Part shown: in pieces, positions 1-7,638 of the stretch
Position numbering within the stretch: position 1 is the stretch's first letter
How the letters are laid out: every line of letters begins with the position of its first letter
From: Verrucomicrobiota bacterium
GTDB lineage: Bacteria > Verrucomicrobiota > Verrucomicrobiia > Limisphaerales > UBA1096
DNA length: 14,438 nt
NCBI GenBank assembly: GCA_015658765.1
Contig: DQOE01000280.1
Coordinates: 1 to 14,438, forward strand
Direction of reading: 5' to 3'
The notes under the pieces: model-generated
Told to the model about the DNA's origin: nothing
Databases searched by the model: none
What the model saw: the letters and a program-made list of their open reading frames with translations, nothing else
Made by a program: the position numbers and the translations under genes

Positions 1-822
1 GGAGGGCTGATCGGCAGCCACATCGCACGCGCCGCTGCGGTGCATGCGCCGGGCTGGCGGGTTCGCGCATTGATGCGTGACGACTTCGATTTGACGGACT
101 TCCCGGAAGTTCAACGGCAATTCGAGGCCGACCTGCCGCAACACGTGATTCACTGCGCCGCGATGAGTGACCCCGCGGTTTGCGAGACGCAACTCGCTCA
201 AACCCGGTTCGTAAACCGGGAGGCGACATTTTTCCTTTCCGGCTTGGCACAGGACATCCCGATGATCTTTTTTTCGTCGGATCTCGTGTTCGACGGCAAA
301 CACGGGCACTACACGGAGGAAGACGAACCGTCGCCGCTGACGGTGTACGCCCGCACTAAGGCGGAGGCGGAAGCGTTGGTTCTCGCCAATCTGCTGCATA
401 GCGTGGTACGCACATCGCTCACCGTCGGCAAATCGCCAAGCGGCGATCGCGGCATTGAGGAACAACTCAGGCATCGCTGGGCCAAGGGCGACACCGTGAA
501 GTTGTTCGCCGACGAGTATCGCAGCCCCATCCCGGCAGAAGTCACCGCCCGCGCAACTTGGGAACTCACCTTGGCCAAGCGCCCCGGCCTGTACCACTTG
601 GCCGGCAGCCAGCGGATGTCGCGCCTCGAAATTGGCCGGGCCATCGCCGAGAGAAATCCAGAGTGGAATCCAAAAATCGAGTCGTGCAGCCTGCGTGACT
701 ACGATGGCCCGCCAAGGGCAGCCGACACGTCGCTCGATTGCAGCAAACTCCAGCAACTTCTTTCGTTCCCGCTGACCGGGCTGAGCGAATGGCTTGGATC
801 CAGCGCAAAACAACCCGCATGA
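1..822 (+). CDS. RmlD-like NAD(P)-dependent sugar-nucleotide reductase, 5'-truncated
   Basis: The reading frame is open from base 1, so the start lies upstream of the window. The first codons read GGLIGSH, the end of an N-terminal Rossmann GxxGxxG/S dinucleotide-binding loop. SSDLVFDG at about residues 92-99 (numbered from the first codon) corresponds to the STDYVFDG segment of dTDP-4-dehydrorhamnose reductase, and YARTK supplies the extended-SDR YxxxK pair (Y116, K120). The 273 visible codons are close to the full length of RmlD (about 290-300). Family members reduce 4-keto nucleotide sugars or act as related regulatory subunits such as MAT2B, so the substrate cannot be fixed from sequence. 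The stop codon overlaps the gluQ start as ATGA at 819-822, which implies co-translation. The family call is solid. The specific rhamnose role is not shown, and no other rhamnose gene is visible. Confidence 0.85.
   Translation, partial: GGLIGSHIARAAAVHAPGWRVRALMRDDFDLTDFPEVQRQFEADLPQHVIHCAAMSDPAVCETQLAQTRFVNREATFFLSGLAQDIPMIFFSSDLVFDGKHGHYTEEDEPSPLTVYARTKAEAEALVLANLLHSVVRTSLTVGKSPSGDRGIEEQLRHRWAKGDTVKLFADEYRSPIPAEVTARATWELTLAKRPGLYHLAGSQRMSRLEIGRAIAERNPEWNPKIESCSLRDYDGPPRAADTSLDCSKLQQLLSFPLTGLSEWLGSSAKQPA
569..580. repeat. Iterated palindrome copy (11 of 12 match)
   Basis: Reads CCTTGGCCAAGC, with the exact TTGGCCAA core at 571-578. It encodes Leu-Ala-Lys in the RmlD-like gene. Confidence 0.7.
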
Positions 823-1664
823 AGCCGTATCGCGGCCGCGTCGCCCCAACCCCCACCGGTCTGCTTCACCTTGGTCACGCGCAGACGTTTCGGATCGCCC
901 ACCAACGCGCACGCCAAGCCGGCGGCAAACTGGTGTACCGGACAGAAGACCTCGACCCACAACGGTGCAAAACTGAATTCGCGGATGCCGCGCTGGAAGA
1001 TTTGAAATGGCTGGGCATCGACTGGGACGAGGGGCCGGACTGCGGCGGCGAATACGCGCCGTACATCCAAAGCCAACGGATCGAGCGTTACCGTGAACTC
1101 CTCGAAACGCTGAAAACCCTCGGCTTGGTTTACCCGTGCCGCTGCTCACGCAAGGATGTGATTGAAGCCGTAACGGCACCGCACGAAACCGGCGAAGAGC
1201 CGCTGTACCCAGGAACCTGCCGCCCCGCGCTTGGCCAAGCGGCCACTTTCGAAGCAGACACCGCAGCCCGAGTCAACTGGCGATTTCGCGTGCCAAGCGC
1301 AGAGCCGGTCGTATTTGAAGACGGCCGCCTCGGGCAACAGTCATTCACCGCCGGCAGGGACTTCGGCGACTTCGTTTTTTGGCGTCACGACGATGTGCCC
1401 AGTTACCAGTTGGCCGTGGTGGCCGACGATCACGACATGGGTATCACCGAGGTTGTTCGCGGCGAGGATTTGCTCAAATGCACCGCCCGCCAACTGCTCA
1501 TTTACCGCGCACTTGGCTGGGAAGCACCGGCGTTCCATCATTGCCCGTTGGTCACCGATGAAGACGGCGAGCGCCTGGCCAAGCGCCACGACTCACTCAG
1601 TTTGAAAGCCATGCGCGAAGCCGGGCTTACACCGGAAATGATCCGCGCAAAATTCATTGAATAG
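819..1664 (+). CDS. gluQ: Glutamyl-Q tRNA(Asp) synthetase
   Basis: This is a truncated glutamyl-tRNA synthetase paralogue that activates glutamate and attaches it to the queuosine base in the anticodon of tRNA-Asp. At 281 residues it has only the class I catalytic core, with no anticodon-binding domain, which is typical of GluQRS. Visible motifs are RVAPTPTGLLHLGHAQT with the HIGH-type HLGH at residues 17-20, a zinc site C107-x-C109 ... Y130-x3-C134, and a KMSKS-type loop LAKRHDS near residue 255. An in-frame ATG at 738 would add 27 residues. I chose ATG 819 because the family starts just before the RxAPTPTG motif and because ATGA at 819-822 overlaps the upstream stop. No ribosome-binding site precedes it, so translation probably depends on the upstream gene. 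The KMSKS loop is encoded by a near copy of the iterated palindrome (CTGGCCAAGCG from 1575). Confidence 0.93.
   Translation: MKPYRGRVAPTPTGLLHLGHAQTFRIAHQRARQAGGKLVYRTEDLDPQRCKTEFADAALEDLKWLGIDWDEGPDCGGEYAPYIQSQRIERYRELLETLKTLGLVYPCRCSRKDVIEAVTAPHETGEEPLYPGTCRPALGQAATFEADTAARVNWRFRVPSAEPVVFEDGRLGQQSFTAGRDFGDFVFWRHDDVPSYQLAVVADDHDMGITEVVRGEDLLKCTARQLLIYRALGWEAPAFHHCPLVTDEDGERLAKRHDSLSLKAMREAGLTPEMIRAKFIE
1229..1240. repeat. Iterated palindrome GCTTGGCCAAGC, exact
   Basis: Exact 12-mer inside gluQ, read in the Ala-Leu-Gly-Gln-Ala frame and followed by G. It lies about 10 residues after the zinc-site Cys134. Confidence 0.85.
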
Positions 1665-1757
1665 CGCCCCACACCCACAAGTCGTTGGCTTGCTATCTGG
1701 CAAAAAGGCAGGTTGCGGAAACGGGAGTTCCCGGTAGCATTTGAGCAAGGGCGAACA

Positions 1758-1772
1758 CCCAAGCCTCTTGGG
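1758..1772 (+). other. Perfect 6-bp hairpin in leader of the DUF1549/1553 gene
   Basis: CCCAAG-CCT-CTTGGG is a perfect stem with a 3-base loop. It ends six bases before the ribosome-binding site at 1779. The right arm runs into CTTGGGCCAAACG, which resembles the iterated palindrome with one inserted G. No T-run follows, so it is not a normal terminator. It could affect access to the ribosome-binding site, or it may be a decayed palindrome copy. Confidence 0.35.
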
Positions 1773-1778
1773 CCAAAC

Positions 1779-1784
1779 GAGGTG
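1779..1784 (+). promoter_or_regulatory. Ribosome-binding site GAGGTG
   Basis: GAGGTG lies 5 bases before ATG 1790 and fixes that start. It is the only well-placed Shine-Dalgarno sequence I see in front of a major gene in the window. The rest of the 125-bp gap after gluQ shows no recognisable promoter. Confidence 0.7.
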
Positions 1785-1789
1785 AAACA

Positions 1790-4549
1790 ATGAAACAGTC
1801 TTCGACGATTTACGCGTTAGCGGCAGTAATGGCGATCATTGCCGCGCCGCAGGCCAAGTCGCTACCCACTCCGTCGGAACGGTTTGGGGGCGAGGCAAAT
1901 GGAGAGGTGGCGAGTTTCCGGAAGCACGTGATTCCACTGCTTGGTGTCCGGGGCTGTAACGGGAGGGAGTGCCACGGCTCCTTCTCCGGCAAAGGCGATT
2001 TTCAGCTCTCGCTCTTCGGCTACGAGTTCGACAAGGATCACGAAGAGATCGTTCGCGACGAGGACGAGATTCGCGTCAACCGCGACCAGCCAGAAAACAG
2101 CCTCATCCTCATGAAGCCCACCATGCAGGAAAAGCACAAGGGCAAACTGCGTTTTGAAAAAGACAGCTGGGAATATCGCCTGCTTTTGAGTTGGATAAAG
2201 GGTGGCGCAAAAAACGATTCAAAACTGACCCCGGAATTCGAGCGCCTCGAAATCGTTCCCCCGTCATTGCGCTTCACCGAGTCCGGGCAAACGCAGCGAC
2301 TTCAGGCAATCGTCCACTGGAAGGACGGTTCAATCGAGGACGTCACCGAGTTGACTCGGTTTCGCAGCAACGATGAATCGATCGCCACGGTGAACGAGAT
2401 CGGTATCGCCACCGCCACCGGTAGCGGTGACACACACATCATCGCCTTTTACGACAACGGCATTCAACCGGTTCCGATTTACCGGCCCGTCTCCGACAAA
2501 CTTGGCGACGCCTACCCCGAGGTCGCCGCCACAAGTGAAGTGGATCAATTAATTGTGGCCAAGCTGAGAACGCTGGGGATCGTACCGTCCGAAAAATGCA
2601 CCGACGAGGAATTCCTGCGTCGCGTGAGTCTCGACCTCACAGGCTCGCTTCCGCTCCCGGGTGAGATCCGCTCCTTCGTCGCCAGCAAATCCCCCGTCAA
2701 GCGCTCGAGGAAAATCGATGAACTGCTCAAGCGCCCCGCTTATGCCGCGTGGTGGACCACCAAGCTTTGCGACTACACCGGAAACAACGCCCAGAACCTG
2801 AACGATCCCGTTTTCCGGAACGACATGGCTCGCCAGTGGTACGAGTGGATTTATCACCGCGTGAAAACCAATGTGCCATATGACCAAATTGCGGAGGGGT
2901 TGATCATGGCGACCAGCCGCCAAAAGGGCGAAAGTTTTCAACATTTTGCCACGGGAATGAGCCATCACTACAAAAAGGAGGATCCGGTTCCCTTCCACAC
3001 CCGCGAGTCAATGCCGTTTTACTGGGCTCGCAGAAACGTCCGCAAACCGGAGGAAAAAGCACTCAGTTTCGCTCACGCCTTCCTTGGCGTCCGCATACAG
3101 TGCGCACAATGCCACAAGCACCCTTTCGACCAATGGACACAGCAGGATTTCAAAAAGTTCCAAGCCTTCTTCGAGCCCATCCAATACAAGGCGAACACGC
3201 CGAGGGGCGAGAAGGGTTCCGGTATGAATTACCAGTCGCTGATGAAAGAAATCGAGCAGTTTGTCGGCTACGACAAGAAAAAGAAAAACAACAGGAAACA
3301 ATTGCGTGAGGAGATTCGGAAACGCGCCAACGCCGGCAAACCGGTTCCATGGCAGGAACTCCACATCGTCAACACAAAGCCGAGATCCAAGGGCGGCAAA
3401 AACAAAAAGAAGCAGAATTACTCAAGGCGTGTGATCACGCCAAGTGTGCTTGGCGGGGAGAATGTTCACTTGACCGAGTACGATGATCCGCGCCAACCGC
3501 TGATGGACTGGCTTCGATCCGGGGACAATCCCTACTTCGCCCCGGCGTTCGTCAACCGTGTTTGGCACAACCACTTTGGCCGTGGCATTGTTGATCCCGT
3601 GGACGACATGAACCTGGCCAACCCGCCCTCCAACAAGCCATTGCTCGATCACTTGGCCAAGGGCTTCGCCCAAAGCGGCTACGATATGCAATGGCTGCAC
3701 CGCACCATTTTAAACAGCGACACCTATCAGCGCAGTTGGCGTCCCAACGACACGAACAGGCATGACGAGCGCAACTTCAGCCGCATGACCATTCGCCGGC
3801 TGCCCGCCGAGGTCGTTGCGGATGCGATCACACAGGCCACCGCGTCGAAATCCCGGGTTGACGCCATGACTGCCACCTCAAAGGGTCGCACCATTGGCCC
3901 GGACACTTTGTCCAGAAACAACAAGAATATCTCCTCGCTGAATTATGCGTTGTCGGTTTTCGGCAAGCCGGACCGGACGGCAAACTGCGACTGCGAACGC
4001 TCCAACGAGCCCACCCTGCTTCAAGCCATCTTCACGCGGAACGACCCGGCGATGAACCTGTTGCTCGATGGCAGAAATCGAAAGAGCAAAGGCTGGATTC
4101 AGGAAATTAACGAGTGGTACTCCGGTAAAACGAAATCAACTGCACAAGCCGCAAAAAGCAGACAACACAAGGTTCTGGTCGGCCAGCGAAAGAAACTCAT
4201 GGCCAAGGCCCCAAAAAAACCGGCGAACAAGCAAAATGCACGGGCCATGCAGCGTTATCGGATTTCCGCAAAAAGGCACACCCAAGCGCTCCAGGAATTA
4301 AACCAGAAAATTCGCAATCTTAATGGCGGCGAACCAAAACAACCCGCAAACACTCGACGCCCAATCACCGCGCGGGAACTCGACCGACTGATCAACGAAA
4401 CGTTCCTCCGAACCTTGAGCCGTTTCCCGACCGGGACGGAACTCGCCAAGGCACGGGTTGATGTGGGCGGCTCAACTGACAAGATAGCCGGCGTGAAGGA
4501 CCTGCTTTGGGCGCTGCTCAACACCAAGGAGTTCCTAGCGAACCATTAA
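1790..4549 (+). CDS. Secreted DUF1549/DUF1553 protein with Ig-like segment
   Basis: This 919-residue exported protein belongs to the large planctomycete/verrucomicrobial family that pairs with DUF1501 proteins. Its biochemical role is unknown. Domain order: a Sec-type signal peptide (residues 1-23, hydrophobic core from about 7, AxA-like end); a cytochrome-like region with C56-x4-C61-H62 and the FxLSLFGYE segment usual after it; a bacterial Ig-like (BIG2-type) segment at about 153-235; DUF1549 at about 250-460, ending with the conserved C438-A-Q-C441-H442 and HPFDQWTQ; then DUF1553 from about 565, with FVNRVWHNHFGRG. Two lysine-rich, probably disordered insertions stand out at about 493-545 and 778-860, the second with heptad-like character. 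Either cysteine motif could bind heme or metal, but binding is not proven. The DUF1501 gene follows 17 bases after the stop, indicating an operon. Some family members sit in polysaccharide-degradation loci, but no such gene is adjacent here. Confidence 0.92.
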   Translation: MKQSSTIYALAAVMAIIAAPQAKSLPTPSERFGGEANGEVASFRKHVIPLLGVRGCNGRECHGSFSGKGDFQLSLFGYEFDKDHEEIVRDEDEIRVNRDQPENSLILMKPTMQEKHKGKLRFEKDSWEYRLLLSWIKGGAKNDSKLTPEFERLEIVPPSLRFTESGQTQRLQAIVHWKDGSIEDVTELTRFRSNDESIATVNEIGIATATGSGDTHIIAFYDNGIQPVPIYRPVSDKLGDAYPEVAATSEVDQLIVAKLRTLGIVPSEKCTDEEFLRRVSLDLTGSLPLPGEIRSFVASKSPVKRSRKIDELLKRPAYAAWWTTKLCDYTGNNAQNLNDPVFRNDMARQWYEWIYHRVKTNVPYDQIAEGLIMATSRQKGESFQHFATGMSHHYKKEDPVPFHTRESMPFYWARRNVRKPEEKALSFAHAFLGVRIQCAQCHKHPFDQWTQQDFKKFQAFFEPIQYKANTPRGEKGSGMNYQSLMKEIEQFVGYDKKKKNNRKQLREEIRKRANAGKPVPWQELHIVNTKPRSKGGKNKKKQNYSRRVITPSVLGGENVHLTEYDDPRQPLMDWLRSGDNPYFAPAFVNRVWHNHFGRGIVDPVDDMNLANPPSNKPLLDHLAKGFAQSGYDMQWLHRTILNSDTYQRSWRPNDTNRHDERNFSRMTIRRLPAEVVADAITQATASKSRVDAMTATSKGRTIGPDTLSRNNKNISSLNYALSVFGKPDRTANCDCERSNEPTLLQAIFTRNDPAMNLLLDGRNRKSKGWIQEINEWYSGKTKSTAQAAKSRQHKVLVGQRKKLMAKAPKKPANKQNARAMQRYRISAKRHTQALQELNQKIRNLNGGEPKQPANTRRPITARELDRLINETFLRTLSRFPTGTELAKARVDVGGSTDKIAGVKDLLWALLNTKEFLANH
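3651..3662. repeat. Iterated palindrome core copy
   Basis: ACTTGGCCAAGG, with the exact TTGGCCAA core at 3653-3660. Read as Leu-Ala-Lys in the DUF1553 region. Confidence 0.65.
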
Positions 4550-4566
4550 TTACCAACGTGCGAACC

Positions 4567-5859
4567 ATGAAACATAAACTTTGCTGTGACGGAATTCTTC
4601 GGCGGGATTTTCTCAAGGCCGGTGCCCTTGTCGGAGCCGGCCTTGGCCTGTCTGATTACTTAAGCTTGGCCAAGGCGGGCTCCGTTGCAGGCAAAGCCAA
4701 GGCGGCTGTTTACGTGCGCTTGGCCGGCGGGCCCAGCCACATGGATACATTTGACATGAAGCCAGACGCCCCGGACACGCACCGCGGTGAATTCAAGGAA
4801 ATCAGCACCAACGTGCCGGGCATCCGAATTTCCGAGCATCTTCCGAAACTGGCCAGGTGCGCCGACAAGTATGCCATTCTTCGAGGCGTCAGCCACACCT
4901 TGGCGGCGCATCGGTTGGGCGCGGAATACCTGATGACCGGGAACCGTCCCCTGCCCTCGCTGAAGTATCCGACTTACGGCGCCGTGATCAGCAAGGAACT
5001 CGGTGGCCCAAGGGACATACCCTGTTCTGTGGCCATTCCCAAGGGAGCCGCAGCACCTACCGGTTTTCTCGGCTTGGAATATGGCCCGCTCGAAACCGGG
5101 GCCACACCCAAGGCCGGTCAACCGATGAACATCCGTGGCCTGTCACTCTCCAATGGCCTGACCTTGGCCGACATCGACCGCAGAGACAGCTTGGTCAAGC
5201 GGTACGACACCGCTTTTGGTTCGTTCGCCAGGGAGGACAAGGTGCTGAGCGGCATGGATGAGTTCAGCCAAAAAGCCCACGAGATGATGCGCTCCGGCCG
5301 CACCCGTGAGGCGTTTGACCTGACGCGTGAGCCCGCAGCCATTTCCGATTTGTTCGGCGACGGCAATTTCTCCCAAAGCTGCCTGCTGGCCACTCGCCTC
5401 ATCGAGGCCGGCGTGCGCCTGGTTTCAATTCAATTCGGCGGTTGGGACACCCACCGGGACAACTTCAACCGGCTCAAGGACAACAATCTGCCCAACCTCG
5501 ACGACGGCTTGGCCGGTTTGTTCAGGGCGTTGGACTCGAAGGGGCTGCTGAACTCCACCGCCGTGTTTGTAACCGGCGAATTCGGCCGGACGCCCAAGAT
5601 CAACCAACGCGGCGGGCGCGACCACTATCCACGCGCAATGTTCTGTCTGCTCGCCGGCGGCGGCATGCAGGGCGGCCAAGTGGTCGGCGCCTCAGACGCC
5701 AAGGGCGAAGGTCCGAGGGATCGCGTCATCTCACCCGATGACGTTGCCGCGACGTTTTACCACGCGCTGGGCGTTGACCACACAAAGGAATACCACACGC
5801 CGACCGGCCGACCGGTGATGATCGTCCGGCACGGCAAACTGATCCCGGAGTTGGTGTAA
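4567..5859 (+). CDS. Tat-exported DUF1501 protein
   Basis: The 430-residue product belongs to DUF1501, part of the alkaline-phosphatase/sulfatase-like fold, and is the usual partner of DUF1549/DUF1553 proteins. The N-terminus has a twin-arginine signal ([10 protein letters not shown]12-R13, then a Gly/Ala/Leu-rich segment), so it is probably exported folded. Conserved family segments are [13 protein letters not shown] at about residues 57-69, FGGWDTH near 290, and GEFGRTPKI with GGRDHYP near 340-355. The enzymatic activity is not known. The frame is open back to 4507, but ATG 4567 places the Tat motif at the normal distance. GTG 4558 is also possible. No good ribosome-binding site precedes either, so coupling to the gene ending at 4549 is likely. 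Confidence 0.92.
   Translation: MKHKLCCDGILRRDFLKAGALVGAGLGLSDYLSLAKAGSVAGKAKAAVYVRLAGGPSHMDTFDMKPDAPDTHRGEFKEISTNVPGIRISEHLPKLARCADKYAILRGVSHTLAAHRLGAEYLMTGNRPLPSLKYPTYGAVISKELGGPRDIPCSVAIPKGAAAPTGFLGLEYGPLETGATPKAGQPMNIRGLSLSNGLTLADIDRRDSLVKRYDTAFGSFAREDKVLSGMDEFSQKAHEMMRSGRTREAFDLTREPAAISDLFGDGNFSQSCLLATRLIEAGVRLVSIQFGGWDTHRDNFNRLKDNNLPNLDDGLAGLFRALDSKGLLNSTAVFVTGEFGRTPKINQRGGRDHYPRAMFCLLAGGGMQGGQVVGASDAKGEGPRDRVISPDDVAATFYHALGVDHTKEYHTPTGRPVMIVRHGKLIPELV
4664..4675. repeat. Iterated palindrome copy (11 of 12 match)
   Basis: GCTTGGCCAAGG, with the exact core at 4666-4673. Read as Ser-Leu-Ala-Lys-Ala at the end of the Tat signal peptide of the DUF1501 protein. Confidence 0.7.
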
Positions 5860-5884
5860 CACCCGAAACCACAAACGCTTTTCC

Positions 5885-5907
5885 CCGCGCTTGGCCAGGC
5901 GGTTTTT
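5885..5907 (+). terminator. Probable intrinsic terminator built on an altered palindrome
   Basis: CCGC (5885-5888) pairs with GCGG (5899-5902). After a one-base bulge, CT pairs with AG around a five-base loop, and TTTTT follows at once (5903-5907). It begins 26 bases after the DUF1501 stop. The stem contains GCTTGGCCAGGC, a one-base variant of the iterated 12-mer. A second half copy, TGGCCAAG, and a T6 run follow at 5911-5924. Confidence 0.6.
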
Positions 5908-5946
5908 GCATGGCCAAGTTTTTTGTCTCGCAAAACCGGAGGAATC

Positions 5947-6000
5947 TTGTCTTCAATCCCAGCTTTTCAGCGGCATGAACGAACAGATTGTCATCCTTGA
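5947..6000 (+). other. Possible short leader ORF overlapping the guaA start
   Basis: GGAGG (5938-5942) stands four bases before a TTG at 5947 that opens 17 codons ending with TGA at 5998-6000, past the guaA ATG at 5975 in another frame. The guaA ATG itself has no ribosome-binding site, and no in-frame start lies near GGAGG. The site may be chance, or this may be a translated leader that feeds ribosomes to guaA. Confidence 0.2.
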
Positions 6001-7516
6001 TTTTGGTTCCCAATACACGCAGGTGATCGCCCGGCGCATCCGAGAGTGCAAGGTTTACTCCACCATTGTCCACTACAACACGCCCGCCGCCGTCATCGCG
6101 GAAATGAACGCCAGCGGGATTATTCTCTCCGGCGGCCCGTCCAGCGTTTACGCCAAGGATGCCCCGTTGCCGGACAAGGCGATTTTCAAACTGGGCATTC
6201 CCGTTCTCGGCATCTGCTTCGGGTTGCAGGTGATGGCCAGGTTTTTGAAGGGCAAAGTCGAGCGCGGGCAAAAACGGGAATACGGCAAGGGAACGCTTCG
6301 CGTGAAAAATGCCCAGTGCCGACTCTTCGACGCCTTGCCAAGGGATCTGCAGGTTTGGAATTCACACGGCGACAAACTCACCAAGCTGCCGGACGGTTTC
6401 AAAGCGGTGGCCACCACTGAGAACTCCGGGTTTGCGGCAATCGAAAATGCCAAGGCCCGTTTTTACGGCCTGCAATTTCACCCGGAAGTCGTCCACACGC
6501 CCAGGGGCAAAAAAATCATTTCAAACTTCGTGCGCAAAATCTGCGGCTGCGGCCGCAAGTGGACGATGCGCAGCTATGTCGAGCAGGCCGTCGAGGAGAT
6601 CCGAGTCCAGGTCGGCAAGGAAAAAGTGATCCTCGGCTTGAGCGGCGGTGTGGATTCCAGCGTGGCGGCGGCGCTCATTCACAAGGCCATCGGGAAGCAG
6701 TTGACCTGCATCTTTGTGAACAACGGCGTGCTGCGCGCCAACGAGGCGGGAGTTGTCAAAAAAGTTTTTGACCGCAATTTCAAGGTCAAGCTCCACTACG
6801 AGGACTCGACGAATTTGTTCATGCGCAAACTGCGTGGCGTCACCGATCCTGAGACAAAGCGCAAGATTATCGGCAACACGTTCATCGATGTTTTCCAGAA
6901 AGCCACACGCAAGGTTGGCAAGGCAAAATTTCTCGCACAAGGCACGCTGTATCCCGACGTCATCGAGTCAGTCCCGATCGGTGGCAATCCGGCGGCGCTG
7001 ATCAAGAGCCATCACAACGTCGGCGGCTTGCCGAAGAAAATGAAGTTCGAACTGATCGAACCGCTGCGCTGCCTGTTCAAGGACGAGGTTCGCGAACTCG
7101 GCGCTCAACTGGGCCTTCCGAGGGAGATCGTCATGCGCCAACCGTTCCCCGGCCCCGGCCTGGCCGTTCGCATCCTCGGTGAAGTCACGCCCGAGCGCTG
7201 CGAGATTCTCCGCAACGCCGACACGATCGTCGTAGAGGAAATGAAGTCCAACAACCTGTATTACAAAATCTGGCAGAGCTTCGCGGTTCTGCTACCGGTG
7301 CGAAGTGTCGGCGTGATGGGCGACGAACGCACTTACGATTACACGATTGCCGTGCGAGCAGTGGAGTCGAAGGACGGCATGACCGCCGACTGGGTGAAGC
7401 TGCCGTACAAGGTGCTCGAGACACTCTCGAGCCGGATCATCAACGAGGTCAGCGGCGTGAACCGCGTTTGTCTCGACATCTCCAGCAAGCCGCCGGCGAC
7501 CATCGAGTGGGAGTAA
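5975..7516 (+). CDS. guaA: GMP synthase (glutamine-hydrolysing)
   Basis: Converts XMP, glutamine and ATP to GMP, the last step of guanine nucleotide synthesis in the cytoplasm. At 513 residues it is close to the E. coli enzyme (525). The class I glutamine amidotransferase domain is N-terminal, with nucleophile C81 in GICFGLQ and H169/E171 in FHPE. The ATP-pyrophosphatase domain follows with the P-loop SGGVDSS at 223-229. The C-terminal dimerisation domain carries [15 protein letters not shown] and ends in PPATIEWE, as expected. The frame extends upstream to a TTG at 5891 inside the terminator region. ATG 5975 is preferred because [14 protein letters not shown] is the family's normal beginning. 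It stands alone between a terminator and a convergent gene, so it is probably monocistronic. The gene contains no exact copy of the iterated palindrome. Confidence 0.97.
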   Translation: MNEQIVILDFGSQYTQVIARRIRECKVYSTIVHYNTPAAVIAEMNASGIILSGGPSSVYAKDAPLPDKAIFKLGIPVLGICFGLQVMARFLKGKVERGQKREYGKGTLRVKNAQCRLFDALPRDLQVWNSHGDKLTKLPDGFKAVATTENSGFAAIENAKARFYGLQFHPEVVHTPRGKKIISNFVRKICGCGRKWTMRSYVEQAVEEIRVQVGKEKVILGLSGGVDSSVAAALIHKAIGKQLTCIFVNNGVLRANEAGVVKKVFDRNFKVKLHYEDSTNLFMRKLRGVTDPETKRKIIGNTFIDVFQKATRKVGKAKFLAQGTLYPDVIESVPIGGNPAALIKSHHNVGGLPKKMKFELIEPLRCLFKDEVRELGAQLGLPREIVMRQPFPGPGLAVRILGEVTPERCEILRNADTIVVEEMKSNNLYYKIWQSFAVLLPVRSVGVMGDERTYDYTIAVRAVESKDGMTADWVKLPYKVLETLSSRIINEVSGVNRVCLDISSKPPATIEWE

Positions 7517-7522
7517 TGCTCA

Positions 7523-7541
7523 GCCGGCCAAGCGCGCCGGC
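7523..7541. other. GC-rich hairpin in the guaA-xseA convergent spacer
   Basis: GCCGGC at 7523-7528 and again at 7536-7541 forms a 6-bp stem with a 7-base loop, starting 7 bases after the guaA stop. No T-run follows, so termination is uncertain. The segment GGCCAAGCG at 7526-7534 matches the right-hand part of the iterated palindrome plus its usual trailing G. The rest of this 122-bp spacer shows only a weak TTCTG-AAT-CAGAA hairpin at 7598-7610. Confidence 0.35.
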
Positions 7542-7638
7542 ATGTCGACGCTACGCGATTCCAAGTCCGGTTGTTGCTGCCGTTATTCCCGGATGGATTC
7601 TGAATCAGAAAAGAGTATCGACGGCGCCCCAAAAAACT

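Noticed and set aside
1680..1757. Terminator or riboswitch between gluQ and the DUF1549/1553 gene
   Set aside because: Only a CGGGA-GT-TCCCG element with a 2-base loop is present, with no T-run and no recognisable riboswitch core.
5891..5974. N-terminal extension of guaA from TTG 5891
   Set aside because: The extension starts inside the terminator hairpin and is not part of the GuaA family, whose proteins start right at the GATase domain.
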